Shown here in pieces: positions 39,955 through 48,424 of a DNA stretch of 64,000 bases. The stretch is from positions 1 to 64,000 of the forward strand of contig JAJZQX010000017.1 in the NCBI GenBank assembly GCA_021806645.1, written 5' to 3'. The translations under genes were made by a program, and so were the position numbers. The first letter of the stretch is position 1. Each line of letters starts with the position of its first letter. Below the pieces are notes generated by a model. The model searched no databases, had not been told where the DNA came from, and was given only the letters and a program-made list of their open reading frames with translations. This DNA is from Myxococcales bacterium (lineage in GTDB: Bacteria > Myxococcota > Myxococcia > Myxococcales > Anaeromyxobacteraceae).

Positions 39955-39982
39955 TTGACAGCCGCCGGGGTCGACTTAGGTT
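39955..39982 (+). promoter_or_regulatory. Promoter of hsp20
   Basis: TTGACA at 39955-39960, 16-nt spacer, TAGGTT at 39977-39982, about 40 nt upstream of the hsp20 ATG. A strong ribosome site AAGGAGG lies at 40005-40013. The -35 is perfect and the -10 matches 3 of 6. No CIRCE or ROSE-type heat element was recognised. Confidence 0.55.
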
Positions 39983-40021
39983 CTGGGTGTCCGGCGCTCT
40001 GCCAAAAGGAGGACGAAAATC

Positions 40022-40459
40022 ATGGCGATGCTCACTCGGTATGACCCCTTGAGGGACCTGTTTCGGCTTCAGGACGTGCTCTCCCGCAACTTCGACGACC
40101 GGCTCGGCCAGCTGAACGGCGAGGCGGTCGGCTGGTCGCCTTCGTGCGACATCTTCGAGGACGGAGAGGGTGTGACGCTCCACTTCGAGCTGGCCGGCGT
40201 CGACCCGAAGAACGTCGACATCCGCTTCGAGAACGGCGTGCTCACCATGCGCGGCGAGCGGAAGCTCGAGCGGGAGGAGAAGAAGGAGAACTACCACCGG
40301 ATCGAGATGCAGTACGGATCGTTCAGCCGGTCGTTCTCGCTCCCCGGCACCGTGGACGCCGACAAGATCCGCGCGGAGTCGAAGAACGGCGTGCTCACCG
40401 TGACCCTGCCGAAGAAGCCGGAGGCGAAGCCTCGGCCCATCCAGGTCAAGGTGAACTAG
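40022..40459 (+). CDS. Small heat-shock protein Hsp20/alpha-crystallin
   Basis: 145 residues. Short N-terminal arm 'YDPLRDLFRLQDVLSRNF', alpha-crystallin domain (about 40-130) with 'VTLHFELAGVDPKNVDIRFE', 'GVLTMRGERK' and the conserved 'SKNGVLTVTLPK' (A-x-x-x-G-V-L motif), and a C-terminal 'RPIQVKVN' carrying the I-x-V oligomerisation motif. It holds unfolding proteins for refolding by DnaK. It is monocistronic between its own promoter and terminator. The ATG at 40022 is preceded by an optimal ribosome site. Confidence 0.95.
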   Translation: MAMLTRYDPLRDLFRLQDVLSRNFDDRLGQLNGEAVGWSPSCDIFEDGEGVTLHFELAGVDPKNVDIRFENGVLTMRGERKLEREEKKENYHRIEMQYGSFSRSFSLPGTVDADKIRAESKNGVLTVTLPKKPEAKPRPIQVKVN

Positions 40460-40491
40460 GCGATCGAAGCGAAGAGGCGTCCGGACGATGA

Positions 40492-40527
40492 GGGCGGGCT
40501 CGGAAGACCGGGCCCGCCCTTCTCTTC
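40492..40527 (+). terminator. Intrinsic terminator of hsp20
   Basis: GGGCGGGC (40492-40499) pairs with GCCCGCCC (40512-40519) around a 12-nt loop and is followed by TTCTCTTC. It lies 33 nt past the hsp20 stop and may also separate the convergent bactofilin gene. Confidence 0.7.
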
Positions 40528-40546
40528 AACCGGATGACGCGCCGCG

Positions 40547-40975
40547 TTAGCGGGGCGGCGGGGTGTTGGCCGGGGTGAGCGCCGGCTTCTGCTGGGCCTT
40601 CTCCACGCCCTCCATCTTGGTCTGGCCCTCGAAGATGACCCCCTTCTCGACCATCAAGATGGGCGTCTCGACGTTGCCGCGCATCCGGGCCGGTTGGTGG
40701 AGCTCGACGAGCGATCTCGCCTTGATGTTCCCGCTGATCTCGCCATGGACGATGATCGTCCCACAGGTGATCTCGGCGGCGATCTTGGCCCCCTCCCCGA
40801 CCACCAGCACGTCGTTGGTGATGATGGTGCCGGTGAACTTTCCGTCGATCCGGACGGTCCCCTCGAAGGTGAGCTTCCCCTCGAACTCGGAGCCGCGCCC
40901 GAGCAGGGCGTTGAGATCGCTTCCAGCCGCGGCGCCGGGAACGGCGGTCAACTCTTCGCGCTTCAGCATGGCCAT
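40547..40975 (-). CDS. Bactofilin
   Basis: 142 residues. The central region (about 28-120) is the bactofilin beta-helix, seen as evenly spaced Gly/Val/Ile turns: 'FEGKLTFEGTVRIDGKFTGT', 'VLVVGEGAKIAAEITCGTI', 'VHGEISGNIKARSLVEL', 'ARMRGNVETPILMVEKGVIFEG'. Flexible N- and Pro-rich C-terminal tails flank it. Bactofilins polymerise without nucleotide. In Myxococcus xanthus they position the ParABS machinery, which fits its place right after parB here. Confidence 0.93.
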   Translation of the reverse strand: MAMLKREELTAVPGAAAGSDLNALLGRGSEFEGKLTFEGTVRIDGKFTGTIITNDVLVVGEGAKIAAEITCGTIIVHGEISGNIKARSLVELHQPARMRGNVETPILMVEKGVIFEGQTKMEGVEKAQQKPALTPANTPPPR

Positions 40976-41108
40976 GTCGTTTGGTCTCCACCAGGTCTGG
41001 CGCAGGTCGATCGCGCCGGAGGGACCCGGTTCGTAGCACCGGTCCCGCGATCAAGTCTACCCCGCGGGAGCGCCGATCTCTCCCGGGGGGTGCGGCGCGC
41101 CGTTCGAC

Positions 41109-41987
41109 TCAGGCGCCGATGCGCGAGAGGATCCCGTCCAGCTCGTCGAGCGAGGTGTAATCGATCTCGAGCCGGCCGCTGGCGGCCGTCTTCGCCACCA
41201 CCCGGCAGCGGGCGCCGAGCCGCCGCTGGAGCCGGTTGACGAGGTCGCGGGTCGAGGCCGTCTCCTCCGGCTTCTTCCCCTTCACCGGCGTCTTGCCGTT
41301 GGCGCGCACCAGCGCCTCCAGCGCACGCACCGAGAGCCGCTCGCGCACCGCCAGGTGCGCCAGCTTGCGGATGGCGTCCGCCCCCTCGACCCCGAGCAGG
41401 GCGCGGGCATGGCCCATGTCGAGCTGGCCGCCGCGGACGGCGTCGCGGACCTCGAGCGGGAGCTTCAGGAGCCGAAGGGCATTGGCGACCGTGGACCGCT
41501 CCTTGCCGACGCGCGCCGCGATCTGCTCCTGGGTGAGACCGTGGTCGGTCGCCAGCACCTCGAAGGCCTCCGCCTCTTCGATGGCGTTCAGGTCGGCCCG
41601 CTGGAGGTTCTCGACCAGCGCCAGCTCGAACGCCTCGCGGTCGCTCGCCTCGCGCAGGATGGCCGGCACCTCGCGTAGCCCGGCCCGTTGCGCCGCGCGC
41701 CAGCGCCGTTCGCCCGCCACGATCCGGTACCTGGTCCCTTCGCGCCGGACCAGGATCGGTTCGACCACGCCGTGCTCACGGATCGAGGCGGCCAGCTCCT
41801 CGAGCGCGGCCTCGTCGAACCGCTTGCGCGGCTGGTCGGGGTTCCGCTCCACCGCCTCGATGGCCAGCATGAGCAGCGCCCGCCCCGGTATGGACGACAC
41901 GGCGACGGTGGGTGGCGAGGCGGCGTTGGAGAGGAGCGCGGCCATGCCGCGGCCCAGCGCGGGACGACGCTTGTCGGCGAGACTCAT
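41109..41987 (-). CDS. parB: Chromosome partitioning protein ParB
   Basis: 292 residues from ATG 41987, in an ATGA overlap with the parA stop. It binds parS and spreads as a CTP-dependent clamp. The N-terminal CTPase domain carries 'NPDQPRKRFDEAALEELAASI' and the GERRxRA box 'AGERRWRAAQRAGLREVPAI'. 'LVENLQRADLNAIEEAEAF' and the helix-turn-helix 'LTQEQIAARVGKERSTVANALRLLKLP' follow. The C-terminal dimerisation domain includes 'LEIDYTSLDELDGILSRI'. The cognate parS is annotated at 42891. Confidence 0.97.
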   Translation of the reverse strand: MSLADKRRPALGRGMAALLSNAASPPTVAVSSIPGRALLMLAIEAVERNPDQPRKRFDEAALEELAASIREHGVVEPILVRREGTRYRIVAGERRWRAAQRAGLREVPAILREASDREAFELALVENLQRADLNAIEEAEAFEVLATDHGLTQEQIAARVGKERSTVANALRLLKLPLEVRDAVRGGQLDMGHARALLGVEGADAIRKLAHLAVRERLSVRALEALVRANGKTPVKGKKPEETASTRDLVNRLQRRLGARCRVVAKTAASGRLEIDYTSLDELDGILSRIGA

Positions 41988-42757
41988 GCCGCACCTCCGA
42001 CCAGGCGCTGTTCGACCTCGCGAGCCAGGTCGAGGTAGCTCTGGCAGCCCTTGGAGCCGACATCGTAGAGCAGGATCGGCTTGCCGTGGCTGGGGGCCTC
42101 GGAGAGCCGGACGTTGCGCGGGATGATGGTCTGGAAGACCTGGTTGGCGAAGGTCCGCCGGATCTCGTCGGCCACCTGGTTGGCCAGGTTGTTGGGCGAG
42201 TACATGGTCAGGACGATCCCGTCCACCTTGAGATCCGGGTTGGCCGAGGCCTTCACCAGCTCGATGGTCTTCAGCACGTCGGCCAGCCCCTCCAGCGCGT
42301 AGTACTCGCACTGGAGCGGGATCATCACCCCCTTGGCCGCCACCAGGCCGTTGAGCGTGAGCAGCCCGAGGGACGGCGGGCAGTCGATGATGACGAACTC
42401 GTATTCCGGCGCCAGCGGTTCGACCGCCTGGCGCAGCCGCTTCTCGCGCCCGTCGAGCGCCGCCAGCTCCAGCTCGGCGCCGACCAGGTGCTGCGAGGCG
42501 GGGACCAGGTCGAGGTATTTCAGCTCGGTCTTGCGGACGGCGTCGCGCAGCGGGAGGCCGTCGAGCAGCACCTCGTAGATGCTCTTCTCCGACTCGTCCC
42601 TGCGGATACCGAGCGCCGAGCCGGCGTTCCCCTGCGGGTCGAGATCGATGAGGAGGGTCCGGTGCTCGGCGGCGGCCAGCGACGCCGCCAGGTTGACGGC
42701 GGTGGTGGTCTTGCCGACGCCGCCCTTCTGGTTCGCGATGGTGAGGATCCGGCTCAT
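41984..42757 (-). CDS. parA: Chromosome partitioning ATPase ParA
   Basis: 257 residues from ATG 42757 (MSRILTIANQKGGVGKTT). The deviant Walker A 'KGGVGKTT' is at 11-18, Walker A' 'LIDLDPQGNAG' follows, and 'FVIIDCPPSLGLLTLNG' is the Walker B region. The size matches Soj-type chromosomal ParA without a plasmid-type N-terminal DNA-binding extension. It moves ParB-parS complexes. The frame is open upstream to 42934 through the parS site, but only the 42757 start gives the family N terminus. Confidence 0.97.
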   Translation of the reverse strand: MSRILTIANQKGGVGKTTTAVNLAASLAAAEHRTLLIDLDPQGNAGSALGIRRDESEKSIYEVLLDGLPLRDAVRKTELKYLDLVPASQHLVGAELELAALDGREKRLRQAVEPLAPEYEFVIIDCPPSLGLLTLNGLVAAKGVMIPLQCEYYALEGLADVLKTIELVKASANPDLKVDGIVLTMYSPNNLANQVADEIRRTFANQVFQTIIPRNVRLSEAPSHGKPILLYDVGSKGCQSYLDLAREVEQRLVGGAA

Positions 42758-42875
42758 GGCGGCGAGTTCGATTTCAGGGGGGAGTTCCCCGGTCACTTCG
42801 TGGCTCAAGCGAAGCCTCTCTGGTCCGAAGGTCGGAAGGCGGGCCGCCAGCGCGGCGACCCTTGGGGAATCTGCC
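42758..42875. other. rsmG-parA spacer
   Basis: 118 bases between the rsmG stop and the parA start. A parA ribosome site is expected near 42765-42770 but is not strong. No promoter is clear, so parAB may be transcribed with rsmG. Confidence 0.35.
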
Positions 42876-43553
42876 CTACCCCTCTGACAGTGTTCCACGT
42901 GGAACATCGGCGCGCTTCCAGCGGACCACTGCACGGGTCGCCCGCGAGAACGGCAGCTCGAACCGATCGATCCCCACCAGCTCGAAGCCTCGGGCCTTCC
43001 CCAGCGCTTCGAGGTGAGTTCGTTCGGCCCCCTTCCCCATCATGGCGAGCAGCACACCGCCCTCGCCGACGTAGCCGGCCCCAAGCTCGAGCCAGCGCTC
43101 CGGGTCGGCCAGCGCCCGGCTCACCACGGCGTCCGAGACCGGCAGGCCGTCCTTCGTCGCGTGCCCGGTGGCTCGAACCGGCAGGCCACGGACCGCGAGC
43201 CCCAGCTCGGCCGAGGTGGCCTTCACGAAGGCCATCTTCTTGCCGACCGAGTCGCAGCAGGTGACCACCAGCTCGGGCCGCGCGCAGGCGACCGCCATCC
43301 CCGGCAGCCCGGCGCCGCTGCCGATGTCGAGCAACGTCTTGCGGCCGTCGAGCGCCGGCAGGAGCAAGAGGCTGTCGAGGAAATGCTTCTCGGCCATCTC
43401 CGCGGGATCGGTGATGGCCGTGAGGTTCATCTTGCGGTTCCAGGCGGTGAGCCGCTCCGCGAACCGGACCAGCCGGCCGATGGCCGGCTCGTCGACAGCG
43501 AGCGCCAGCGCCTCGATCCCGCTACGCAGCACCCGCAGGAACACCCTGTCCAT
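42876..43553 (-). CDS. rsmG: 16S rRNA (guanine527-N7)-methyltransferase RsmG
   Basis: 225 residues. It methylates G527 of 16S rRNA using SAM. Motif I is '[16 protein letters not shown]' near 73-88; the family N-terminal '[28 protein letters not shown]' is complete. The last residues 'VPRGT' are encoded by the parS site. It stands upstream of parAB, the order rsmG-parA-parB being widespread near origins. Confidence 0.96.
   Translation of the reverse strand: MDRVFLRVLRSGIEALALAVDEPAIGRLVRFAERLTAWNRKMNLTAITDPAEMAEKHFLDSLLLLPALDGRKTLLDIGSGAGLPGMAVACARPELVVTCCDSVGKKMAFVKATSAELGLAVRGLPVRATGHATKDGLPVSDAVVSRALADPERWLELGAGYVGEGGVLLAMMGKGAERTHLEALGKARGFELVGIDRFELPFSRATRAVVRWKRADVPRGTLSEG
42891..42906. 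other. parS: parS centromere site
   Basis: The perfect 16-bp palindrome TGTTCCACGTGGAACA, matching the known ParB/Spo0J site consensus. It lies inside the 3' end of rsmG, where it encodes Val-Pro-Arg-Gly-Thr, and about 134 nt upstream of the parA start. It is the only exact copy I found in the window. Confidence 0.9.
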
Positions 43554-43624
43554 TCACCCTCGCATGTCCCGCTCCGCGGCGCCGGCACGGACTCCCTGCA
43601 GCGCGGTCCAGCAAGAGGAGCAGC

Positions 43625-43834
43625 CTACCCCTTGCGGCCGAGCGCCGCGTCCACCTCTTCACGATGGGCCGCCAGGAAGGCGAGGACCGCATCGTCCTCC
43701 AGCCCCATGTCGCGAAGGACCCCCTCGTAGACGAACTGGAACCCGTCCGCATACTCCTCGCCGCGGAGCTGGAACGAGCGCCGGAGCACCGCCGCCGAGA
43801 AGAGCCGCTCCTCGAGTGACTTCTCCCGGGCCAG
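43625..43834 (-). CDS. Small uncharacterised ORF between jag and rsmG
   Basis: An open frame encoding about 54-70 residues with a protein-like sequence: 'REKSLEERLFSAAVLRRSFQ', 'GFQFVYEGVLRDMGLEDDAV' and 'LAFLAAHREEVDAALGRKG'. It is acidic and helical, without signal or membrane segment. The first canonical start is GTG 43789, giving 54 residues. The likely-coding sequence extends further up to near the jag stop, where only CTG 43834 or other non-standard codons are available. The frame overlaps the 3' end of jag without an ATG, GTG or TTG. No family recognised; it may be translationally coupled to jag. Confidence 0.45.
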   Translation of the reverse strand: MAREKSLEERLFSAAVLRRSFQLRGEEYADGFQFVYEGVLRDMGLEDDAVLAFLAAHREEVDAALGRKG

Positions 43835-43839
43835 GGCGA

Positions 43840-44349
43840 CTACCCTTCGCCTCCGGCCACGCGCTTGGCCGGATCGGGAAAGACCAGCAGTTGCCGGAAG
43901 AGTCCCTCGCCCTCGCTCCGCGTGCTGACGCCTGCGGCGTCCTGCAGCGCGATGTGGAGCTGCCGCCGCTCCCTCGCGCTCATCGGCGCGAGCGCGACGG
44001 TGGTCCTGGTCCGGCGGACCGTCTCGGCCAGCCGGGCCGCCATTGCCTTCATGGCCGGATCGCCGTCTTCCGAGAAGCCACCCACCTCGAGGTTGACCCA
44101 CTTGCGCCCCTCGACCTGCGGGTTGACCGCTCGGTTGGCCAGCGCCTGGACCGCCTCGACGAGCGCGGAGCTGAGCCCAACCTGGTTGCCGTCGAGCGGC
44201 TTCAGCCAGACCCCGATCGCCTCGGCCGACTCCCGCACCTCGACCTCGAGGTCGGCGCCCATCCGCCGGAACAGCTCGACGCAGAAGGACCTGGCCTTCT
44301 CGACCTTCTCCGGCGACTGGGCCGGCGGCGGCGTGACCGGACGCTCCAT
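43840..44349 (-). CDS. jag: RNA-binding protein Jag/KhpB (KH-R3H)
   Basis: 169 residues. A KH-like domain ('FRRMGADLEVEVRESAEAIGVWL' to 'EGRKWVNLEVGGF') is followed by an R3H domain ('LAPMSARERRQLHIALQDAAGVSTRSEGEG'), the fixed architecture of Jag/KhpB. The N-terminal Jag-N domain is short or lacking. The gene is commonly next to yidC, as here (22-nt gap). Confidence 0.9.
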   Translation of the reverse strand: MERPVTPPPAQSPEKVEKARSFCVELFRRMGADLEVEVRESAEAIGVWLKPLDGNQVGLSSALVEAVQALANRAVNPQVEGRKWVNLEVGGFSEDGDPAMKAMAARLAETVRRTRTTVALAPMSARERRQLHIALQDAAGVSTRSEGEGLFRQLLVFPDPAKRVAGGEG

Positions 44350-44371
44350 ATCACTCTCCGTGAATAGCCCT

Positions 44372-46018
44372 TCAGGCCTTGGCGGGCCGATCGTGCATCC
44401 GGTTGACCAGCTGCTGCTGCGCGATCGAGAGCAGGTTGTTGACGAAGATGTAGAGCGTCAGCCCCGACGGCACGAAGAGCATCATGATCGTGAAGAAGCC
44501 CGGGAAGAAGTACATCATCATCTTCGCCTGGGTGTTGTCGGTCGGCTGGGGAGAGAACTTCTGCATGACGAAGCTGGTCACGCCCATGGCCACCGGCAGG
44601 ATGAAGTACGGGTCCCGCTGGGTCAGGTCGCTCATCCAGAGGAACGGCTCGCGGTAGAGCTCGACCGAGGTCTGTAGCGCGGCGTAGAGGGCGAACCAGA
44701 TGGGCATCTGCAGCAACATGGGCAGGCAGCCACCGGCCGGGTTGACCTTGTGCTGCTGGAAGAGCGCCATCTGGGCGCGGCTCATCGCCTCGCGGTCGTC
44801 GCCGTGCTTGGCCTTGAGCTTCTCGATCTCAGGCTGCAGCCTCCGCATCGCGTTCATCGACTTCATCGACTTGAGCGTCAGCGGGTAGAGCAGCACCTTC
44901 ACCGTGACGGTCAGGAGGATGATGGCCACCCCCCAGTTGCCGACGAAGCGGTGGAACCAGCGCATCACCCCGAGCAGGATCTGCGCGAAGAAGGCGAAGA
45001 AGTTGCTCACCGGCCCGTAGTCGATGGCCGACTCGAAGGCCCGATCGTGGCCGTCCAGCTTGGAGTAGCTCTTCAGCAGGTCGAGCTGCTTCGGGCCGGC
45101 GAAGAGCGTGAAGGCCAGCTTCCGCCCGGCCGGATCGAGCGGGTACTGGATGATCACCGCCCCGCTCCCCTTCTCGCCCCCCCTCATGAACAGGCAGGTC
45201 CCGCCCGGATCGGCCGGCAGCAGCGCCGCGGTGAAGTAGTGCTGGTCGATGCCGGCCCAGGCCACGGCCCCGGCGACCTTCTGGGTCATCTCGTCGCCGT
45301 CCACCTTGAACCGCTCGGTGCTCTTGTTGGCCCGGCAGACCGGGCGGACGAAGTCGAGCGGCGGGCCGGAGAAGATGCCCCCGCTGGAGGTGGACGGGGG
45401 CATGTACCCGTCGAACACGATCGAGACCGTGCCGGCCACCGGGGCCCCCGCCAGCTCCAGCTCGACCGCCAGCTCGTACGGCTTCCCGGTCAGCCGGTAG
45501 CTCTTCCTCAGCGTGGCCGCGCCGGCTCGCCCCTCGAAGACGACGCTCACCGCGTCCCGCGAGACCACCCGCATGGCCGCGTGCGCGCCCGGGTCGAGCA
45601 GCGGATCGGCGCTGCCACCCAGCTCCGGCGAGACCGAGACCGAGAGCGGCAGCGGAGCCCCCTTGGCGACATGCACCATGTCGATGGGGACCAGCTTGCC
45701 GTCCACCGTCCGCTGGAACTTGCCTCCCAGCAGCTCGATGTGGGCGATCGCCCCACCGTGGCTGGAGAGCACCACCGCGAACTCGGTCCCCTTGAGCGTG
45801 ATCAGCTCCTCGGGCGCGTCGGGCACCGTCACCACCGGCGCCGGGACGGCGGCCGCCGCGGCGGCCACCTGGCCCGCCGCCACCGGCGTGCCGCCGAGCG
45901 TGTTGGTCGCGGCCACGACCGGCTTCGGCTTGGCCGACGGGAAGAGCAGTTGCCAGCCGAAGACGATGGCCATCGAGGCGACGATGGCGATCAGGAAACG
46001 GCGGTTGTCAGTGGGCAC
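44372..46018 (-). CDS. yidC: Membrane protein insertase YidC
   Basis: 548 residues starting at GTG 46018, with AGAGG 8 nt upstream. It inserts and folds inner-membrane proteins such as the F0 subunits encoded nearby. One N-terminal membrane helix ('FLIAIVASMAIVFGWQLLF'), a large periplasmic beta domain (about 60-330) typical of Gram-negative YidC, then five C-terminal helices with the charged cytoplasmic loop 'RRLQPEIEKLKAKHGDDREAM' and the conserved 'NPAGGCLPMLLQMPIWFALY'. Only one yidC is seen. Confidence 0.97.
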   Translation of the reverse strand: MPTDNRRFLIAIVASMAIVFGWQLLFPSAKPKPVVAATNTLGGTPVAAGQVAAAAAAVPAPVVTVPDAPEELITLKGTEFAVVLSSHGGAIAHIELLGGKFQRTVDGKLVPIDMVHVAKGAPLPLSVSVSPELGGSADPLLDPGAHAAMRVVSRDAVSVVFEGRAGAATLRKSYRLTGKPYELAVELELAGAPVAGTVSIVFDGYMPPSTSSGGIFSGPPLDFVRPVCRANKSTERFKVDGDEMTQKVAGAVAWAGIDQHYFTAALLPADPGGTCLFMRGGEKGSGAVIIQYPLDPAGRKLAFTLFAGPKQLDLLKSYSKLDGHDRAFESAIDYGPVSNFFAFFAQILLGVMRWFHRFVGNWGVAIILLTVTVKVLLYPLTLKSMKSMNAMRRLQPEIEKLKAKHGDDREAMSRAQMALFQQHKVNPAGGCLPMLLQMPIWFALYAALQTSVELYREPFLWMSDLTQRDPYFILPVAMGVTSFVMQKFSPQPTDNTQAKMMMYFFPGFFTIMMLFVPSGLTLYIFVNNLLSIAQQQLVNRMHDRPAKA

Positions 46019-46036
46019 TGGGTTACCTCTCTGCGG

Positions 46037-46246
46037 TCAGGGCACCGGGTCGATGCCACCAGGATGGAAGGGATGACAGCGGCCGAGCCGCCGGATGGCG
46101 AGCCAGCCGCCTCGGGCGGCGCCGTGGCGGGAAAGCGCCTCGACGGCATAGGCCGAGCAGCTCGGATGGAACCGGCAGGCCGCGGGCAGGCCTGGGCCGA
46201 TGAACCGTTGATAGAAGCGGACCAGCAGGACGAGCAGCCTGGCCAT
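46037..46246 (-). CDS. yidD: Membrane protein insertion efficiency factor YidD
   Basis: 69 residues with the family core '[20 protein letters not shown]', '[12 protein letters not shown]' and '[13 protein letters not shown]'. Three conserved Cys are present. It is a small membrane-associated partner of YidC. It lies 2 nt after the rnpA stop and 18 nt before yidC, the standard rpmH-rnpA-yidD-yidC order. Confidence 0.95.
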   Translation of the reverse strand: MARLLVLLVRFYQRFIGPGLPAACRFHPSCSAYAVEALSRHGAARGGWLAIRRLGRCHPFHPGGIDPVP

Positions 46247-46248
46247 GG

Positions 46249-46629
46249 CTAGCGCTCCATCCCGGGCGTCGTGCCCGGGGCGGGGCCCCCCTGCCCACGC
46301 CGCTTCAGCTCGTCGCGGGCCACAGCCAGCGCCCGCCGCGCGCCGGCCAGCCCCAGGCCGAGTGCGCCCGAGCGGGCGATCACGACCAGGTTGACCGGGG
46401 GCAGCTCAGCCTGGATCTCGCGGAAGGCCTCGCGCACCCAGCGCTTGACCCGGTTCCGCCCGACCGCGTTCGCGACCTTGGACGACACCGTGATCCCGAT
46501 CCGCGGCCGCTCCGCCACCGCGCCTCCGTGCAAGACCAGCAGCTCACCCGAGCAGAGCCGGGCGCCGCGGTCCTGCACCGCGAGGAATTCACGGCGGCGC
46601 CGCAGGCGCGCGGCCTTGGGCAGCTTCAC
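46249..46629 (-). CDS. rnpA: Ribonuclease P protein component
   Basis: 126 residues from GTG 46629 ([18 protein letters not shown]). The basic signature '[15 protein letters not shown]' identifies RnpA, which supports the RNA subunit in tRNA 5' maturation. The C terminus carries an extra Gly/Pro-rich tail. The start lies 9 nt past the rpmH stop; the frame is open across rpmH but that part is a shadow. Confidence 0.94.
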   Translation of the reverse strand: MKLPKAARLRRRREFLAVQDRGARLCSGELLVLHGGAVAERPRIGITVSSKVANAVGRNRVKRWVREAFREIQAELPPVNLVVIARSGALGLGLAGARRALAVARDELKRRGQGGPAPGTTPGMER

Positions 46630-46637
46630 CTTCGAGG

Positions 46638-46787
46638 CTACTTGGTGGGCGCCTTGGTCGTGAGGCGCTTGCGCCCCTTGGCCCGACGGCGCTTGATGAC
46701 GTTTCGGCCACCCGTGGTCGACATGCGCTTCAGGAAGCCGTGGGTTCGGTTCCGCTTGATCTTCTTGGGCTGGTAGGTACGCTTCAT
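46638..46787 (-). CDS. rpmH: 50S ribosomal protein L34
   Basis: 49 residues, starting '[20 protein letters not shown]' and containing '[20 protein letters not shown]', the L34 sequence essentially without change. A GGAGG ribosome site is 9 nt upstream of ATG 46787. A TTGACA at 46824-46819 on the same strand may be its -35, although the -10 position is poor. It is divergent from dnaA. Confidence 0.97.
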   Translation of the reverse strand: MKRTYQPKKIKRNRTHGFLKRMSTTGGRNVIKRRRAKGRKRLTTKAPTK

Positions 46788-47056
46788 GGCGCGGCAACCT
46801 CCACGATCACGTGCGGCATGTCAAGGACCCGCCCGCCGCACCGAAAACACCGTGCTTCCGCAGGCCTCCCACCCGCCACATTCTTGCCCTTGATCCCTCC
46901 GCTCGACCGTGGTTGGTTGCCCGGAACACGCGGCACCGCATCGACACGCTCCAGACCACCCGACGTCACGAACCGCCACGGATCAGCACTGATCCTTGGC
47001 GAGGTGACCTCGTTGGTTCCTGGAACCGCCGGGGTCTGGCAGGGGGGGGATGGTTC
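46788..47056. other. rpmH-dnaA divergent intergenic region
   Basis: 269 bases between the divergent rpmH and dnaA genes, often an origin or dnaA-control region. I found no TTATCCACA-type DnaA box here. It is where gene orientation switches. Confidence 0.5.
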
Positions 47057-48424
47057 ATGGATTCAGCGGCGAGGACGCGAGAGATGTCGGCACTGGACGA
47101 AACCTGGGCGAGGGTGGACGGTTACCTCCGCTCACGCCTGCGCCAGGACCTCTACGAGCGCTGGTTCGCGCCGCTGCGCGCCAGCGCCATCGACGACGGC
47201 CGGCTCCACGTCGCCGCCCCCGACAAGTTCCACCGTGACTTCGTGGACGACAACTACCGGCCCTGGTTCGAGGAGTTCCTGCCCGCCGTGACCGGCTCGG
47301 AGCTGCGGGTGGTCTTCGTGGTTGACGATCGCCCCAGGGCGGCCGCCGCCCATGAGGCGGTCCCGCCCCGGGCGGCGCCCGGCCACGCCGGTAGCGACCA
47401 GGCCGAGCGTCGCCCCGGCCAGCGTTACACCTTCGAGACCTTCGTGGTCGGCGAGTCGAACCGCTTCGCCTTCGCAGCCTCGCAGGCGGTCGCCCAGAAA
47501 CCGGGCCACGCCTGGAACCCGCTCTTCCTGCACGGCGACTCCGGACTCGGCAAGACCCACCTGCTCCACGCCATCGGCAACGCCATCCTCGCCGCCATCC
47601 CCGGCGGCCCGGTCGCCGTGGTCACCTCGGAGCGCTACACCAACGACTTCGTCGACGCCCTGCGCAAGGGGACGCTCGACGAGTTCCGCCGCCGCTACCG
47701 GGAGTGCGCCGCGCTACTCATCGACGACGTGCAGTTCTTCGCGGGCAAGGACAAGACCGCCGAGGAGTTCTTCCACACCTTCAACACGCTCTACGAGCAG
47801 GGCGTCCAGATCGTCCTCTCCAGCGACCGGAGCCCCAAGGAGCTGAAGGGGCTGGAGGAGCGGCTCTGCTCCCGCTTCGAGTGGGGCATGAGGGTGCAGA
47901 TCGACGTGCCCGAGTTCGAGACCCGGGCCGCCATCCTGAAGAAGAAGGCGGAGATCGAGCAGATCGACCTGCCCGACGAGGTGGCCACCCTGCTGGCCAC
48001 GCACATCCGCTCCAACGTCCGCGAGCTGCACGGCGCCCTCACCAAGCTCTCCGCCTTCGCCTCCCTGAAGGGGGAGCCGATCAGCGAGCGCCTGGCCCGC
48101 GACGTCCTCTCCGACGTGATCCCGCCGCCCGGCTACAAGCCGACCATCGAGCGGATCCAGGAGGCCACCGCGGCCCACTACGGGCTGACCGTGGCCAAGC
48201 TGACCAGCGCCTCCCGCGAACAGAAGATCGCCATCCCGCGCCAGGTGGCCATGTTCCTCTGCCGCGAGCTGGCCAAGGAGACGTTCCAGCTCATCGCCGA
48301 GAAGTTCAACAAGAAGGACCACTCGACGGTCATCTCCGCCAAGGAACGGGTCGAGGAGTTGCTGGGCCAGGATCCGGAGATCCAGACCGCGGTCGCCACC
48401 CTGACGCAGCGGTTGGCCCCGTGA
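47057..48424 (+). CDS. dnaA: Chromosomal replication initiator DnaA
   Basis: 455 residues from ATG 47057; ATG 47084 (MSALDETWARVDGYL), which has GAGG 10 nt upstream and the usual DnaA start, is an equally good choice. Domain I is about 10-85, a Pro/Ala/Arg linker follows, and the AAA+ domain has Walker A 'GDSGLGKTH' and Walker B 'LLIDDVQFFAGK'. Domain IV contains the DnaA-box-binding signature 'KKDHSTVISAKERVEELL'. It initiates replication, probably at the region after the gene. Confidence 0.97.
   Translation: MDSAARTREMSALDETWARVDGYLRSRLRQDLYERWFAPLRASAIDDGRLHVAAPDKFHRDFVDDNYRPWFEEFLPAVTGSELRVVFVVDDRPRAAAAHEAVPPRAAPGHAGSDQAERRPGQRYTFETFVVGESNRFAFAASQAVAQKPGHAWNPLFLHGDSGLGKTHLLHAIGNAILAAIPGGPVAVVTSERYTNDFVDALRKGTLDEFRRRYRECAALLIDDVQFFAGKDKTAEEFFHTFNTLYEQGVQIVLSSDRSPKELKGLEERLCSRFEWGMRVQIDVPEFETRAAILKKKAEIEQIDLPDEVATLLATHIRSNVRELHGALTKLSAFASLKGEPISERLARDVLSDVIPPPGYKPTIERIQEATAAHYGLTVAKLTSASREQKIAIPRQVAMFLCRELAKETFQLIAEKFNKKDHSTVISAKERVEELLGQDPEIQTAVATLTQRLAP

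Noticed and set aside
41984-42934. Longer ParA starting at 42934
   Set aside because: The added N terminus (including FHVEH) is merely the parS site translated; family alignment supports ATG 42757.
46819-46824. TTGACA upstream of rpmH as a full promoter
   Set aside because: At 17-nt spacing the -10 would be GAGGTT, overlapping the ribosome site; not convincing enough for a separate feature.
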